Notes: generated by a model not told the origin, from the sequence alone. A DNA stretch of 64,000 bases from Micromonosporaceae bacterium KJ-029 (GCA_005402585.1 BIFP01000007.1:186001-250000); one strand, 5' to 3'. Shown: positions 1 to 8,745, counted from the first letter of the stretch. Numbers and translations are program-made.

Positions 1-236
1 CCATGGCGTTCACGCCGTTCCTCGACCAGCTGGTGCCGTTCCCCGCCGCCGAGCTGCCCCGGCTGCGCGAGCTGGGACTGGCCGGCAAGGTGCTGCTGGG
101 CAGCGACTTCCCGAACATCCCCTACCCGTACGCCGACCAGTTGACCGGCCTGGCCCGCCTCGACCTAGGCGACGACTGGCTGCGTGCGGTGTGCTGGCAG
201 TCCGCCGCCGACCTGTTCGGGCTGACGGCAAGCTGA
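1..236 (+). CDS. Amidohydrolase family protein, C-terminal end (5' truncated)
   Basis: The reading frame is already open at the window edge, so only about the last 78 residues are present. The segment LLGSDFPNIPYPYADQ is typical of the end of amidohydrolase-2 (TIM-barrel metal hydrolase) proteins, where a late Asp in a GSDFP/GTDFP motif is a metal ligand or the catalytic base. The tail DLFGL matches the usual family ending. The substrate cannot be told from this fragment. The next gene starts 106 bases downstream from its own promoter, so the two are probably not one operon. The family call is fairly firm; the function is open. Confidence 0.7.
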   Translation, partial: MAFTPFLDQLVPFPAAELPRLRELGLAGKVLLGSDFPNIPYPYADQLTGLARLDLGDDWLRAVCWQSAADLFGLTAS

Positions 237-341
237 GTGCCGGGCCAGGCCTCGCGACGGCCGGCCCGCCTGGACTCACCAGGACACACCAACGCCTGAA
301 TTATTTCGGCATAAGCGCAAGACCATCCTATGATATGAGCC

Positions 342-1469
342 ATGCTGTACCCGACGCCCGGCCTGACTAAGGACGACAGACGCGTACTCGACGAGCTGGA
401 GACGATGCGGGAGGCCCTGCGTTACCAGGTCGCCGAGCCCCGGCGCTGGAGCGGGCAACTCCGCAGGAACCTGATCGCCCATGCCATCCAGGGATCAAAC
501 TCGATCGAGGGGTATCAGGTCGGGCTCGACGACGCCGTTGCGGCCGTCGCGGGCGAGGAACCGATGGAGACGAACCCAAGCACCTGGGACGTGATCACCG
601 GGTACCGCGACGCTCTCACCTACGTGCAGCAGCTCGGCCAATCCCGGGAGTTCGCCTGGCACCACATGCTCCTCAACGCGCTGCACTTCATGATGATGCG
701 GCACGACCTGGCCAAGTGGCCGGGACGGTACCGACCCGGGGACATTTACGTCGACGAGGCCCACACCGGACGACGGGTGTACACCGGACCGGACGCAGAC
801 GACGTCCCAGCCCTGATCGCCGAGTTGACGGACTGGCTAACGGACGGGGAACCGGGTAACCCTTTGCTCGTCCGCGCATCGATGGCGCACCTGAACCTGG
901 TCAAGATCCATCCATGGCGGGACGGGAACGGACGGATGTCACGGTGCCTGCACACCCTTGTCCTCGCCAGGGACGGCATCCTGGCTCCGGAGTTCTCCTC
1001 GATCGAGGAGTGGCTCGGCGCCGGCCGGAACACCTACGCCTACTATGACGTGCTCGCCGAGGTTGGCGGCCCGACCTGGCAGCCGGAGAACGACACCGGG
1101 CCGTGGATCCGGTTCTGCCTCAGCGCCCACCACCAGCAGGCCCAGTTGGTCCGACAGCGGATCGATCAGGCCGCCCGTCTGTGGGACCTGCTCGACGACT
1201 GGGTGAATCGGCACGGGCTGCCCGAGCGGGTGGTCAGCGCCCTGCAACTGGCGGCGACCGGCGGCCGGGTACGCCGGCCGGTGTACCAACGCGACGAGGC
1301 CCTCACGGACGACCAGGCCGTTCGTGATCTTCGCGCTCTAGCAAAGGCGGGCATGCTCGAACAGCGCGGCCAGACCCGTGGCCGGCATTACGTCGCCTCG
1401 GCGGCGCTTCGGGACCTTTCCGCGCCCGCACGACGCCCCAAGGAGATCATCGACCCGTACCAGCGGTGA
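342..1469 (+). CDS. Fic family protein (AMPylase-type, with inhibitory helix)
   Basis: A 375-residue Fic/DOC protein expected to transfer AMP from ATP to a hydroxyl side chain of a target protein. The catalytic loop HPWRDGNGR lies at residues 190-198, with the general-base His190. The inhibitory motif SNSIEG at residues 52-57 fits the (S/T)xxxE(G/N) consensus and lies N-terminal to the Fic core, so this is a class II, self-inhibited Fic protein. The last 90 or so residues look like a winged-helix domain, common in this subgroup. No small antitoxin gene is adjacent, as expected when the inhibitory helix is built in. TATGAT at 329-334 leaves only 7 nt to the ATG, so the mRNA is probably leaderless. 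The target is unknown. Confidence 0.9.
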   Translation: MLYPTPGLTKDDRRVLDELETMREALRYQVAEPRRWSGQLRRNLIAHAIQGSNSIEGYQVGLDDAVAAVAGEEPMETNPSTWDVITGYRDALTYVQQLGQSREFAWHHMLLNALHFMMMRHDLAKWPGRYRPGDIYVDEAHTGRRVYTGPDADDVPALIAELTDWLTDGEPGNPLLVRASMAHLNLVKIHPWRDGNGRMSRCLHTLVLARDGILAPEFSSIEEWLGAGRNTYAYYDVLAEVGGPTWQPENDTGPWIRFCLSAHHQQAQLVRQRIDQAARLWDLLDDWVNRHGLPERVVSALQLAATGGRVRRPVYQRDEALTDDQAVRDLRALAKAGMLEQRGQTRGRHYVASAALRDLSAPARRPKEIIDPYQR

Positions 1470-1499
1470 GCGCTTCCCATGGGTGGGGCCGCGAGCCGA

Positions 1500-2093
1500 T
1501 CAGGCGCCGACGCGCTGCTCGGGCACGGACAGGCCGTAGAGGGCCATCAACTCCGGGGTGTCGACCCGGCTGCCGTCGGCCACCGAGTCGCAGGCGATGT
1601 CGACGATCTGGTCCTTGTGCGCCAGCAGGTACGGCCGGGCGCCGACATCCGCGCTGGCCAGGGTGGCGATGCCGGCCCAGTGCCGGCGGCCGAACAGCAT
1701 CGGGTAGCCGCGCAGCCCGTTGTAGGTGGCGCAGGCCAGCACGTCGGGGAAGGGCAGGGCGGCGACCCGGCGGATCGCGGCTGCGGTCAGCCCCGGCATG
1801 TCCACCGGCACCACCACCACCGCTTCGACGTGGTCGTCGTCGATCCCGGCCAGCCCGGCTCGGATGGACGAACCGACTCCGGTACCCCACGCGCGGTTGA
1901 CCACGACCGTGGCGCGGCCCAGGTCGGCGGTCTGGCGGACCTGCTCGGCCGCGGCGCCCAGGACGACGACGATCTGCCCGCAGCCCGCCTCCGTCAGCGT
2001 GTCGATCATCTGGTCGACCAGGGGTTTGTCGCCCTGGTGCAGCAGGGCTTCCGGGCCGCCGATCCGGCGGCCACCCCCCGCAGCGATGATCAT
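1500..2093 (-). CDS. MocA/MobA-like molybdopterin nucleotidyltransferase
   Basis: About 197 residues with an NTP-transferase fold. IIAAGGGRRIGG opens the protein (nucleotide loop) and VVPVDMPGL carries the metal-binding Asp. The end VDTPELMALYG is typical of MobA/MocA relatives. MocA attaches CMP to molybdopterin, giving the cytosine dinucleotide cofactor of PaoABC-type enzymes, and such an enzyme is encoded 3-6 kb away. Two things are odd. The Lys that normally follows the glycine loop (GGPKALL in relatives) is Glu here. The first usual start cuts into strand beta-1, whereas a CTG codon at 2111 with GGAGGG nine bases upstream would restore the usual N-terminus (NRIAGMIIAAG). It may use a non-standard start, or be decaying. 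Confidence 0.8.
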   Translation of the reverse strand: MIIAAGGGRRIGGPEALLHQGDKPLVDQMIDTLTEAGCGQIVVVLGAAAEQVRQTADLGRATVVVNRAWGTGVGSSIRAGLAGIDDDHVEAVVVVPVDMPGLTAAAIRRVAALPFPDVLACATYNGLRGYPMLFGRRHWAGIATLASADVGARPYLLAHKDQIVDIACDSVADGSRVDTPELMALYGLSVPEQRVGA

Positions 2094-2271
2094 TCCTGCG
2101 ATCCGGTTCAGAGCTGCGCTCCCTCCAGCATGGGAGCGGCCGGGGCACCGCGCCCCGACCGTCCCGTCCTACGCACACCGTCTGCAACGAGCGCGGCCGG
2201 ACGAGGGTGGCGGGGCAAATCGTATAAATTAGGTATCTATCTCATCCTTCGCCAATCGCTGCGAACACGGC

Positions 2272-2309
2272 GGCCAGGGTGCTCCGGGATCGCCCGGTGC
2301 ACCCTGGCC
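2272..2309 (-). terminator. Strong hairpin after the sigma-factor operon
   Basis: GGCCAGGGTGC pairs exactly with GCACCCTGGCC, and the inside adds CCGGG/CCCGG. It lies 12 bases past the stop codon of the membrane partner of the sigma factor. There is no long T run, as usual for actinomycete terminators. It separates that operon from the mocA-like gene. Confidence 0.75.
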
Positions 2310-2320
2310 GAGGACACTCC

Positions 2321-3379
2321 CTAACCGCCCGCACTTCCCGGGATCGGCGTGAAGACGACCTGCCAGGCCCCGGTGATGTGCTCGGGCACGACCTCGACGG
2401 TCACCTGGTCGCCCGGGCTCAGGTCGAGGCCGTACTCACGCTTCCACTCGCCGCCCTCGTCGCCGTACGTGCCGTAGCCGGCCATCTCGTAGTCCCACCA
2501 CTCGCCGGTGCCGACCTCGACGCCGCCGACCCGCAGGTGCAGCAGCCCGGGCGTCTGGGCGATCATGTCGATCGAGGTGAGCGTCCGCCAGGTCAGCGCC
2601 TGCCGCACGGGGCGCGTCGGGTCGGCCGGATCCGATCGGATGATGACGGCGTTCGGGCACAGCGCCTCGGTGCAGCCGGCCGGGAGGGTGTGATCCAGCG
2701 GGCCGAGTGTGCCCGCCGGCCGGGGCGGCAGCGGGTACTGGTCGAACGGGATCCGCTCGCCGATGGCGAGCGCGACGGTGCCATTCTCCGGAACCGGCAC
2801 CGAGACGCTGCCGGCATCCCCCGACCGCTGGGCACCGGTGATCGTCATGACGAACGTGGCGGGTTCGCCCACCGCGACCCCCTTCCCGGCCCAGTCCGCC
2901 GGCCGCAGGGTGCCGTCGCAGTTACCCCCGGCGACATGATTGCCGTTGACGGTCAGCTCCCGCTCCACCATCACGTCGTTGTCGACGACGCCGTCGCAGC
3001 GCATGAAGACGACGAGATCGAGCGTGGTCGGCACCATGGTCAGCTCGATGCGACGCTTCGACAGCGCCGCGCTCGTCGCGGAGACGACGTGCGACCCCAC
3101 GGCGTACTCCGGGAATCCCAGAACGGTGCTCGGCGACGAGCTGACCGCCGGAGTCGGGGTGACCGCCGGGGTCGGGGTGACGTCCGGACGAAGGCCAGGC
3201 ACGGCGACCGCCGTGGCGACCAGGGCGACCACCACCGCCGTGGTCCAGGTCGCAATGCGCTGGCGGCGCCGCGCGACCACCTTGGCGCGTACGCCACGCA
3301 GCCGCAGGTGGTGCTCGACCTGCGCGGTCGAGCCGTCGGAACGCTCATCGAGCATCTGCTTGAGATCGGTCAGGTTCAT
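2321..3379 (-). CDS. Single-pass membrane protein, likely anti-sigma partner
   Basis: 352 residues. The start was chosen because its ATG overlaps the sigma-factor stop codon (ATGA); the frame is open further upstream, but that DNA encodes the sigma factor. Residues 1-41 are cytosolic and rich in Arg/Lys, residues 42-62 form one membrane helix, and a Pro/Thr-rich linker leads to a large extracellular domain of about 270 residues. In this family of SigE-type ECF operons the co-transcribed membrane protein is usually taken as the anti-sigma factor or sensor. I see no zinc-binding HxxxCxxC motif, so it is not a ZAS-type anti-sigma factor. The role is inferred from coupling and topology, not from a recognised domain. 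Confidence 0.8.
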   Translation of the reverse strand: MNLTDLKQMLDERSDGSTAQVEHHLRLRGVRAKVVARRRQRIATWTTAVVVALVATAVAVPGLRPDVTPTPAVTPTPAVSSSPSTVLGFPEYAVGSHVVSATSAALSKRRIELTMVPTTLDLVVFMRCDGVVDNDVMVERELTVNGNHVAGGNCDGTLRPADWAGKGVAVGEPATFVMTITGAQRSGDAGSVSVPVPENGTVALAIGERIPFDQYPLPPRPAGTLGPLDHTLPAGCTEALCPNAVIIRSDPADPTRPVRQALTWRTLTSIDMIAQTPGLLHLRVGGVEVGTGEWWDYEMAGYGTYGDEGGEWKREYGLDLSPGDQVTVEVVPEHITGAWQVVFTPIPGSAGG

Positions 3380-3900
3380 TGCCGCATCCCTTCCGGCGCG
3401 AGCGTCTCGTCGAGGCGGAGCTTGGCCAGCGCCCGGCTGGCCTGGCTCTTCACCGTGCCGACCGAGCAGCTGAGGGTCTCGGCGATCTCGATCTCCGACA
3501 GGTCTTCGAAGTAGCGCAGCACGAGCACGGCGCGCTGCCGGCGAGGCAGTCTGCCCAGCGCCCGCCAGAGTCGGTCCCGGTCGTCCAGGCCCGTGTGCGG
3601 ATCCGCCGCGTCGGCCGCCTCGGGCAGCTCGGCCGTGGGCAGTTCCCCGCGCCAGCGGCGCCGCCAGGCCGAGGCGTACGCGTTGACGATGATCCGGCGG
3701 ACGTACGGCTCGGGGTCGCCCTCGATGCGCCGCCACGCCTCCCACGCCCGCGCCAGCGCGGTCTGCAACAGGTCCTCGGCCAGTGCCCAGTCACGGGTGA
3801 GCAGGTAGGCGGTGCGCAGCAGCCGCGGTGAGCGGGTCGCGACGAAGTCGTCGAAACCCTCCGGTGTGATCACGTGCTCGCCCCCTGACAAGTCGGTCAC
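3376..3900 (-). CDS. SigE-family ECF RNA polymerase sigma factor
   Basis: 174 residues. Region 2 runs from about residue 20 to 85 (YLLTRDWALAEDLLQTAL for core binding and -10 recognition). Region 4 covers about 112-165 (LPRRQRAVLVLRYFEDLS, then a helix-turn-helix in EIAETLSCSVGTVKS). Length and sequence fit the actinobacterial SigE subfamily of group 4 sigma factors, which direct polymerase to stress or envelope promoters. The next gene is translationally coupled and is probably its membrane regulator. The pair sits between two molybdenum-cofactor genes, but nothing in the sequence shows that it controls them. Upstream is 49 bases from the convergent end of the XdhC-like gene. Confidence 0.9.
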   Translation of the reverse strand: MTDLSGGEHVITPEGFDDFVATRSPRLLRTAYLLTRDWALAEDLLQTALARAWEAWRRIEGDPEPYVRRIIVNAYASAWRRRWRGELPTAELPEAADAADPHTGLDDRDRLWRALGRLPRRQRAVLVLRYFEDLSEIEIAETLSCSVGTVKSQASRALAKLRLDETLAPEGMRQ

Positions 3901-3949
3901 GAGGTAGTACCGCCTGCGCCCCGAAAAGGTTGCCTAACCGACTCCCGCG

Positions 3950-4942
3950 TCACGCCACCAGGCCCGGCGACGCCGTCTCGGCGGCCCGGATCCTCCCCCG
4001 GGTGTCGCGCAGTCGGCCGCCCGCCCGCCGGTTAGCGACCGCCACCACCTCGGCGAGCATGGACAGCGCGGTCTGGGCGAGCGAGGCCGCGCCGAGGTCC
4101 AGGCCGGCGGGGCCGGCGAGCCGGTCGAGGCCCGGTACGCCGGCCAACCGGGCCAACCGCCGGGTGTGGGTGTCCCGGCTGCCCAGCGCGCCGACGTACC
4201 CGGCCGGCCCGGCCAGCGCCGCGCGGATCGCCCGGTCGTCGATCCGCGGGTCGTGGGTGACGACCAGCACCGCGTCCCGTGGGCCCAACGCGGCCCCCGC
4301 CAGCCACTCGTCCGCCCACGCGCAGACCACGTCGTCGGCCGCCGGCACCCGTTCCCGCCGGGCGTACGCGGGTCGCGGGTCGACCACGACCACCCGGTAG
4401 CCCATCGGGACCGCCAGGACGGCCAGGGCTGCGGCCAGGTCCGTCGCGCCGACCACCAGCAGCACCGGGCCGGGGCGCAGTTCCTCGACGAAGTGCTCGT
4501 CGCCGCGCGGCAGGCCGTGCCGGTTCGCGGCCGTCGACCAGCGGAACGGCGGCCGAAGTTCGATGCCCAACGCCAGCGGGCGGCGGGTGGCCAGCGCCGC
4601 GCCGATGGCCACGTAGACCGGGCCGGCCGGCACCGGGCAGATCAGCACGCCCAGCTCGCCGGAGCAGGCCGGGGCGGGTTCCCACGGCATCAGGTCCGCG
4701 CCGGGGCTGATCGCGGTGAGCCGGGGGTCGGCGCCGTCGAGCACCGCGCGGGCCTCGTCGAGCAGGATCGCCTCCACGCAGCCGCCGGAGACCGACCCGG
4801 CCCAGCCGCCGTCCGAGGCCGCCGCCATGGTGGCTCCCAACGGCCGGGAACCCGGGCCGGCGCGGCGTACCAACCGGGCCAGTACGACGCGCTGCCCGGC
4901 GCGGTGCCGCTGCTCGACGAACGGCCACACCTCCGCCAACAT
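3950..4942 (-). CDS. XdhC/CoxI-family molybdenum enzyme chaperone
   Basis: 330 residues. The ATG at 4942 follows GGAGGG nine bases upstream; an upstream in-frame extension lacks such a site and runs into the promoter. The N-terminal XdhC domain carries GSVSGGCVE near residues 49-57. The C-terminal half is a Rossmann-like domain ending with VGALGSRDTHTRRL, another family hallmark. XdhC/PaoD proteins bind the molybdenum cofactor, see that it is sulfurated and insert it into the target enzyme. The gene is divergent from the three subunit genes of such an enzyme, sharing a 128-base regulatory region, which strongly suggests that this is its client. Confidence 0.88.
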   Translation of the reverse strand: MLAEVWPFVEQRHRAGQRVVLARLVRRAGPGSRPLGATMAAASDGGWAGSVSGGCVEAILLDEARAVLDGADPRLTAISPGADLMPWEPAPACSGELGVLICPVPAGPVYVAIGAALATRRPLALGIELRPPFRWSTAANRHGLPRGDEHFVEELRPGPVLLVVGATDLAAALAVLAVPMGYRVVVVDPRPAYARRERVPAADDVVCAWADEWLAGAALGPRDAVLVVTHDPRIDDRAIRAALAGPAGYVGALGSRDTHTRRLARLAGVPGLDRLAGPAGLDLGAASLAQTALSMLAEVVAVANRRAGGRLRDTRGRIRAAETASPGLVA

Positions 4943-5070
4943 CTGCCGACACCCTCCAACCGCGAGCCACTTGCGTACCTTTTTATAGCTTTTGCATAGG
5001 TTGGGCAGTCTGGATCCGTTTAATGGCGATAGCTTGGTCGGCAACTCACGATCCTCAGGGGCTGGACACC
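4943..5070. promoter_or_regulatory. Divergent promoter region, xdhC-like / molybdenum hydroxylase operon
   Basis: This 128-base gap holds an unusually AT-rich stretch (CCTTTTTATAGCTTTTGCAT, 4979-4998) in otherwise very GC-rich DNA. It is the only place for promoters of both the chaperone and the enzyme operon, so co-regulation is likely. I see no clear operator palindrome. Confidence 0.6.
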
Positions 5071-5610
5071 ATGGATACCGAGATCACGCTTCGCGTGGAC
5101 GGAGCCGACCACCGACTCACCGTCGACACCCGGACCACCGTGCTCGACGCGCTCCGCGAGCGGCTCGGCAACACCAGCCCCAAGAAGGGCTGCGACCACG
5201 GCCAGTGCGGCGCCTGCACGGTGCTGCTCGACGGGCAACGGGCCAACAGCTGCCTCGCGCTGGCGGTGGCCCACGACGGCGCCGAGATCGTCACCGCCGC
5301 CGGGCTGGCCACCGACGGCGAGTTGCACCCCATGCAGCGCAGCTTCATCACGCACGACGCCTTCCAGTGCGGCTACTGCACCCCCGGGCAGATCGTCTCC
5401 GCGGTCGCCATGCTCCAGGAGGCGGCGGCGGGATGGCCCAGCGCGGTGACCTTCCACCCGGCGGACGGTACGGACGGCGGGGCCGACGCCGGCCCGGTCG
5501 ACCTGGCCGCCGACCCCGACGAGATCCGGGAACGGATGAGCGGCAACCTGTGCCGCTGCGCCGCGTACGCGAACATGGTCCCCGCGATCCAGGAGGTGGC
5601 CCGGTCATGA
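5071..5610 (+). CDS. Molybdenum hydroxylase small subunit, two [2Fe-2S] clusters (PaoA/YagT-like)
   Basis: 179 residues from the ATG preceded by CAGGGG 11 bases upstream. The plant-type ferredoxin cluster is bound by Cys41, Cys46, Cys49 and Cys61, and the second cluster by Cys100, Cys103, Cys161 and Cys163 (CGYC...CRC). These are the standard eight ligands of the small subunit in xanthine oxidase-family enzymes. It passes electrons from the molybdenum centre to the FAD subunit. The stretch between the second Cys pair and CRC is longer than in CoxS because of an Asp/Gly-rich insert. It is the first gene of a three-gene unit with start/stop overlaps. I see no Tat signal, unlike E. coli PaoA, so the enzyme is probably cytosolic. 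Confidence 0.92.
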   Translation: MDTEITLRVDGADHRLTVDTRTTVLDALRERLGNTSPKKGCDHGQCGACTVLLDGQRANSCLALAVAHDGAEIVTAAGLATDGELHPMQRSFITHDAFQCGYCTPGQIVSAVAMLQEAAAGWPSAVTFHPADGTDGGADAGPVDLAADPDEIRERMSGNLCRCAAYANMVPAIQEVARS

Positions 5611-6596
5611 GGCCGTTTCGGTACGAACGCGCCACCGACCCGTCCAGCGCGGTCGCCCTGCTCGCCCGCTCGCCACAGGCGGCGTTCCTCGGCGGGGGCA
5701 CCAACCTGGTCGACCTGATGAAGCTCGACGTGGCCCGACCCGAACTGCTGGTCGACGTCCGCGGGGTGACCTCCCGGGCGATCGAGGAACTGCCCGACGG
5801 CGGCGTACGCATCGGCGCCGGGGTGTCCAACAGCGACCTGGCCGCCGATCCGCTGATCCGGCGCCGCTATCCGGTGGTCGCCCAGGCCGTCCTCACCGGC
5901 GCCTCCACCCAGTTGCGCAATCTCGCCACCGTCGGCGGCAACCTGCTGCAACGCACCAGATGCGTGTACTTCCAGGACGTCAGCACCGCCTGCAACAAGC
6001 GGGAGCCCGGCGCCGGCTGCTCGGCGATCGAGGGGCACAACCGGGACCTGGCGATCCTCGGCGTCTCGCCGGACTGCATCGCCACCCACCCGTCCGACCT
6101 GGCCGTCGCGCTGGCCGCGATGGACGCGATGGTGCGGACCATCGGCCCGGACGGCAGCCGCACCATCCCGCTGACCGAGCTGCACCGGCTGCCCGGATCC
6201 GAACCCCAGCATGACAACGTGCTGACCCACGGCGAGCTGATCACCGCCGTCGACCTGCCCCCGCTGGCCTTCGCCGGCCGCTCGTACTACCGCAAGATCC
6301 GCGATCGGGCCTCGTACGCGTTCGCGCTGGTCTCGGTCGCCGCCGCGATCGACCTGGCCGACGGGCAGGTGCGCGACGTCCGGATCGCGCTGGGCGGCGT
6401 GGCGCACAAGCCGTGGCGGGCGACCCGGGCCGAGGACCTGCTGCGCGGCGGACCGGCCACCGAGGATCGGCTGCGCCGGGCCGCCGAGGCAGAACTGGCC
6501 GACGCCCAGCCCCAGGCGGACAACGCCTTCAAGATCCCGCTGGCCCGCAACGCCATCGTCCGTACCGTGCTGGACCTGGTCGAGGTGGCGCGGTGA
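5607..6596 (+). CDS. Molybdenum hydroxylase FAD subunit with extra [4Fe-4S] site (PaoB/YagS-like)
   Basis: 329 residues. The ATG overlaps the previous stop (ATGA) and follows AGGAGG. The FAD-binding PCMH fold shows FLGGGTNLVDLM near residue 30 and TVGGNLLQRTRC near 108. Cys119, Cys129, Cys138 and Cys157 lie in the loop RCVYFQDVSTACNKR and beyond, as in PaoB/YagS of E. coli, where such cysteines hold an additional [4Fe-4S] cluster. CoxM and ordinary XdhB lack it. This is the best evidence that the enzyme is an aldehyde oxidoreductase-type protein and not a CO dehydrogenase. Confidence 0.92.
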   Translation: MRPFRYERATDPSSAVALLARSPQAAFLGGGTNLVDLMKLDVARPELLVDVRGVTSRAIEELPDGGVRIGAGVSNSDLAADPLIRRRYPVVAQAVLTGASTQLRNLATVGGNLLQRTRCVYFQDVSTACNKREPGAGCSAIEGHNRDLAILGVSPDCIATHPSDLAVALAAMDAMVRTIGPDGSRTIPLTELHRLPGSEPQHDNVLTHGELITAVDLPPLAFAGRSYYRKIRDRASYAFALVSVAAAIDLADGQVRDVRIALGGVAHKPWRATRAEDLLRGGPATEDRLRRAAEAELADAQPQADNAFKIPLARNAIVRTVLDLVEVAR

Positions 6597-8698
6597 GTGC
6601 CGTCACCCCGCGCGCCATGGGCCAGGCACTGGACCGGCTGGAGGGGGCGGACAAGGTACGCGGACTGGCGCCGTACGCCTTCGAACACCCGGTGCCGCAC
6701 CCGGCCTACCTGTCCGCCGTGCGCAGCACCGTCGCCACCGGAGAGATCGTCGGCATCGACTGCAGCCAGGCCAGCGCCCAGCCGGGCGTCCTCGCGGTAC
6801 TGACCCACCTGAACGCGCCCCGGCTGGGCACCGACGACGGCGAACTGCGCATCCTCCAGTCCGGGGACGTCGCCTTCCGCGGCCAGTTCGTCGGCGGCGT
6901 GATCGCCGAGACCTCGGAGATCGCCCGGCATGCCGCCGGCCTGGTCCGGGTCGAGTACCGGGAGCGGCCCCACGACGTCGACCTGGAGTCCAGCCGCGAG
7001 CGGGGGCAGCTGCGGGTACCGCAGCAGACGATGGCGCTCTTCCCGATGGACATCGACAAGGGCGACGTGGATTCCGCGCTCGCCTCGGCCGCCGTACAGG
7101 TGGACTGCACCTACCGCACCGCCTGGTACAACCACAACCCGCTGGAGCCGCACACCACCATCGCCCGCTGGACCTCCGACGGGCTCACCCTGCACGTGTC
7201 CACCCAGCACCCGCGGGGCGTCCAGACCACGGTCGCCACCGCGTTCCGGCTCGAACCGGACCAGGTTCGGGTGTTCTCCCCGCACGTCGGCGGCGCGTTC
7301 GGCTCGAAAGGTCCCCGCCACTCCGACGTCATCCTCGCCGTGATGGCCGCCCAACTCGTCCCGGACCGGCCGGTACGCTTCGCGCTCACCCGGCACGAGA
7401 TGTTCACCCAGACCGGCTACCGGACGCCGACCATCCAGCGGGTACGCCTCGGCGCCGACACCGACGGACGGCTGACCGCGGTCAGCCACGAGTCGATCGA
7501 GCAGACCTCCCGGCTCAAGGAGTTCGCCGAACACGCCACCCGGGCCACCCCGACCGTGTACGCCACGCCCCACCTCCGGACCCGGCAGCAGTTGGCCGCG
7601 CTGGACCTGCCGACGCCCGTGATCATGCGAGCACCGGGCGAGTGCCCCGGCATGTACGCCCTCGAATCGGCGATGGACGAACTCGCCATCGCGTGCGGCC
7701 TCGACCCGGTCGAGCTGCGCCTCCGCAACGAGCCGGACACTCACCCGCTGGACGGGCTGCCGTTCTCCAGCCGGAACCTCTCCGCCTGCCTGCGGGAGGG
7801 GGCACGCCGGTTCGGCTGGGAGTCACGCGACCCCACGCCCCGGGCCCGCCGCCGCGACGGCTGGCTGGTGGGTACGGGGATGGCCGCGACGACCTACCCG
7901 ACGTTGCGGCTACCTGGTTCCAAGGTCACCATCCGGGTCACGCCGGACGGCCGGCACACCGTGCTGATGGCGGCGGTGGACATCGGCACCGGCACCCGCA
8001 CCGCGCTGACCCAGGTCGCCGCCGACGCGTTGCGGGTCGACCTCGCGCAGGTCGAGCTACGCCTCGGCGACACCGCGTATCCGCCCGCTGCGCCGGAAGG
8101 CGGGTCGGCGGGGATCACCAGCTGGGGCGCCACCATCTGCGAGGGCGCCGACGAACTCCGCCGGCGGCTGGCCGCCGACCACGGCGGTACGGTGCCCGCC
8201 GAGGGCCTGGAGGTCACCGTCGACATGCCGGAGAACCCCCACCTCAAGCAGTACGCGATGCACGCCTTCGGCGCGCAGTTCGCCGAGGTACGGGTACGCG
8301 AGGAGACCGGCGAGATCCGGGTGCCCCGCCAACTCGGGGTGTACGCGGTCGGCCGGGTGGTCAACCCGAAGACCGCCCGCTCGCAACTGATCGGCGGGAT
8401 GACCATGGGCCTGTCCATGGCGCTGCACGAGGCGAGCCTCCTGGACCCACGCTACGGGCACGTGGTCAACCACGACCTGGCCACGTACCACGTCAGCAGC
8501 AACGCCGACGTCGGGACCGTCGAGGCGTACTGGATCGAGGAGGACGACCCGTACGTCAACCCGATGGGCACCAAGGGCATCGGCGAGATCGGCATCGTGG
8601 GCGCCGCCGCCGCCATCGCCAACGCGGTGCATCACGCCACCGGCGTACGCATCCGCGAACTACCCATCACCCTCGACAAGCTGCTCCCGTACGCCTGA
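6593..8698 (+). CDS. Molybdenum hydroxylase large subunit (PaoC/YagR-like)
   Basis: 701 residues from a GTG that overlaps the previous stop (GTGA), with GAGGTGG just upstream. It has the aldehyde oxidase/xanthine dehydrogenase large-subunit fold: N-terminal a/b hammerhead domain, then two molybdopterin-binding domains. Diagnostic pieces are GGAFGSKG, IMRAPGECPGMYALE and GTKGIGEIG, whose Glu (about residue 665) is the base that activates the Mo-bound hydroxyl. The CO dehydrogenase active-site loop (AYRCSFR) is absent. Relatives oxidise aldehydes, often aromatic, with a cytosine-dinucleotide cofactor. The substrate here is unknown. The operon ends 48 bases before a bidirectional terminator. Confidence 0.92.
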   Translation: MSAVTPRAMGQALDRLEGADKVRGLAPYAFEHPVPHPAYLSAVRSTVATGEIVGIDCSQASAQPGVLAVLTHLNAPRLGTDDGELRILQSGDVAFRGQFVGGVIAETSEIARHAAGLVRVEYRERPHDVDLESSRERGQLRVPQQTMALFPMDIDKGDVDSALASAAVQVDCTYRTAWYNHNPLEPHTTIARWTSDGLTLHVSTQHPRGVQTTVATAFRLEPDQVRVFSPHVGGAFGSKGPRHSDVILAVMAAQLVPDRPVRFALTRHEMFTQTGYRTPTIQRVRLGADTDGRLTAVSHESIEQTSRLKEFAEHATRATPTVYATPHLRTRQQLAALDLPTPVIMRAPGECPGMYALESAMDELAIACGLDPVELRLRNEPDTHPLDGLPFSSRNLSACLREGARRFGWESRDPTPRARRRDGWLVGTGMAATTYPTLRLPGSKVTIRVTPDGRHTVLMAAVDIGTGTRTALTQVAADALRVDLAQVELRLGDTAYPPAAPEGGSAGITSWGATICEGADELRRRLAADHGGTVPAEGLEVTVDMPENPHLKQYAMHAFGAQFAEVRVREETGEIRVPRQLGVYAVGRVVNPKTARSQLIGGMTMGLSMALHEASLLDPRYGHVVNHDLATYHVSSNADVGTVEAYWIEEDDPYVNPMGTKGIGEIGIVGAAAAIANAVHHATGVRIRELPITLDKLLPYA

Positions 8699-8745
8699 CC
8701 CGTCGTTCGACAAGCTCCGGCGCGAGATCGGAGAGCTGCTCACCT

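Noticed and set aside
2279..3514. 411-codon plus-strand frame over the sigma-factor operon
   Set aside because: Low-complexity Arg/Asp-rich translation opposite two recognisable genes.
5071..8698. CO dehydrogenase (coxSML)
   Set aside because: The order fits, but the AYRCSFR active-site loop is absent and the FAD subunit has PaoB-type extra cysteines.
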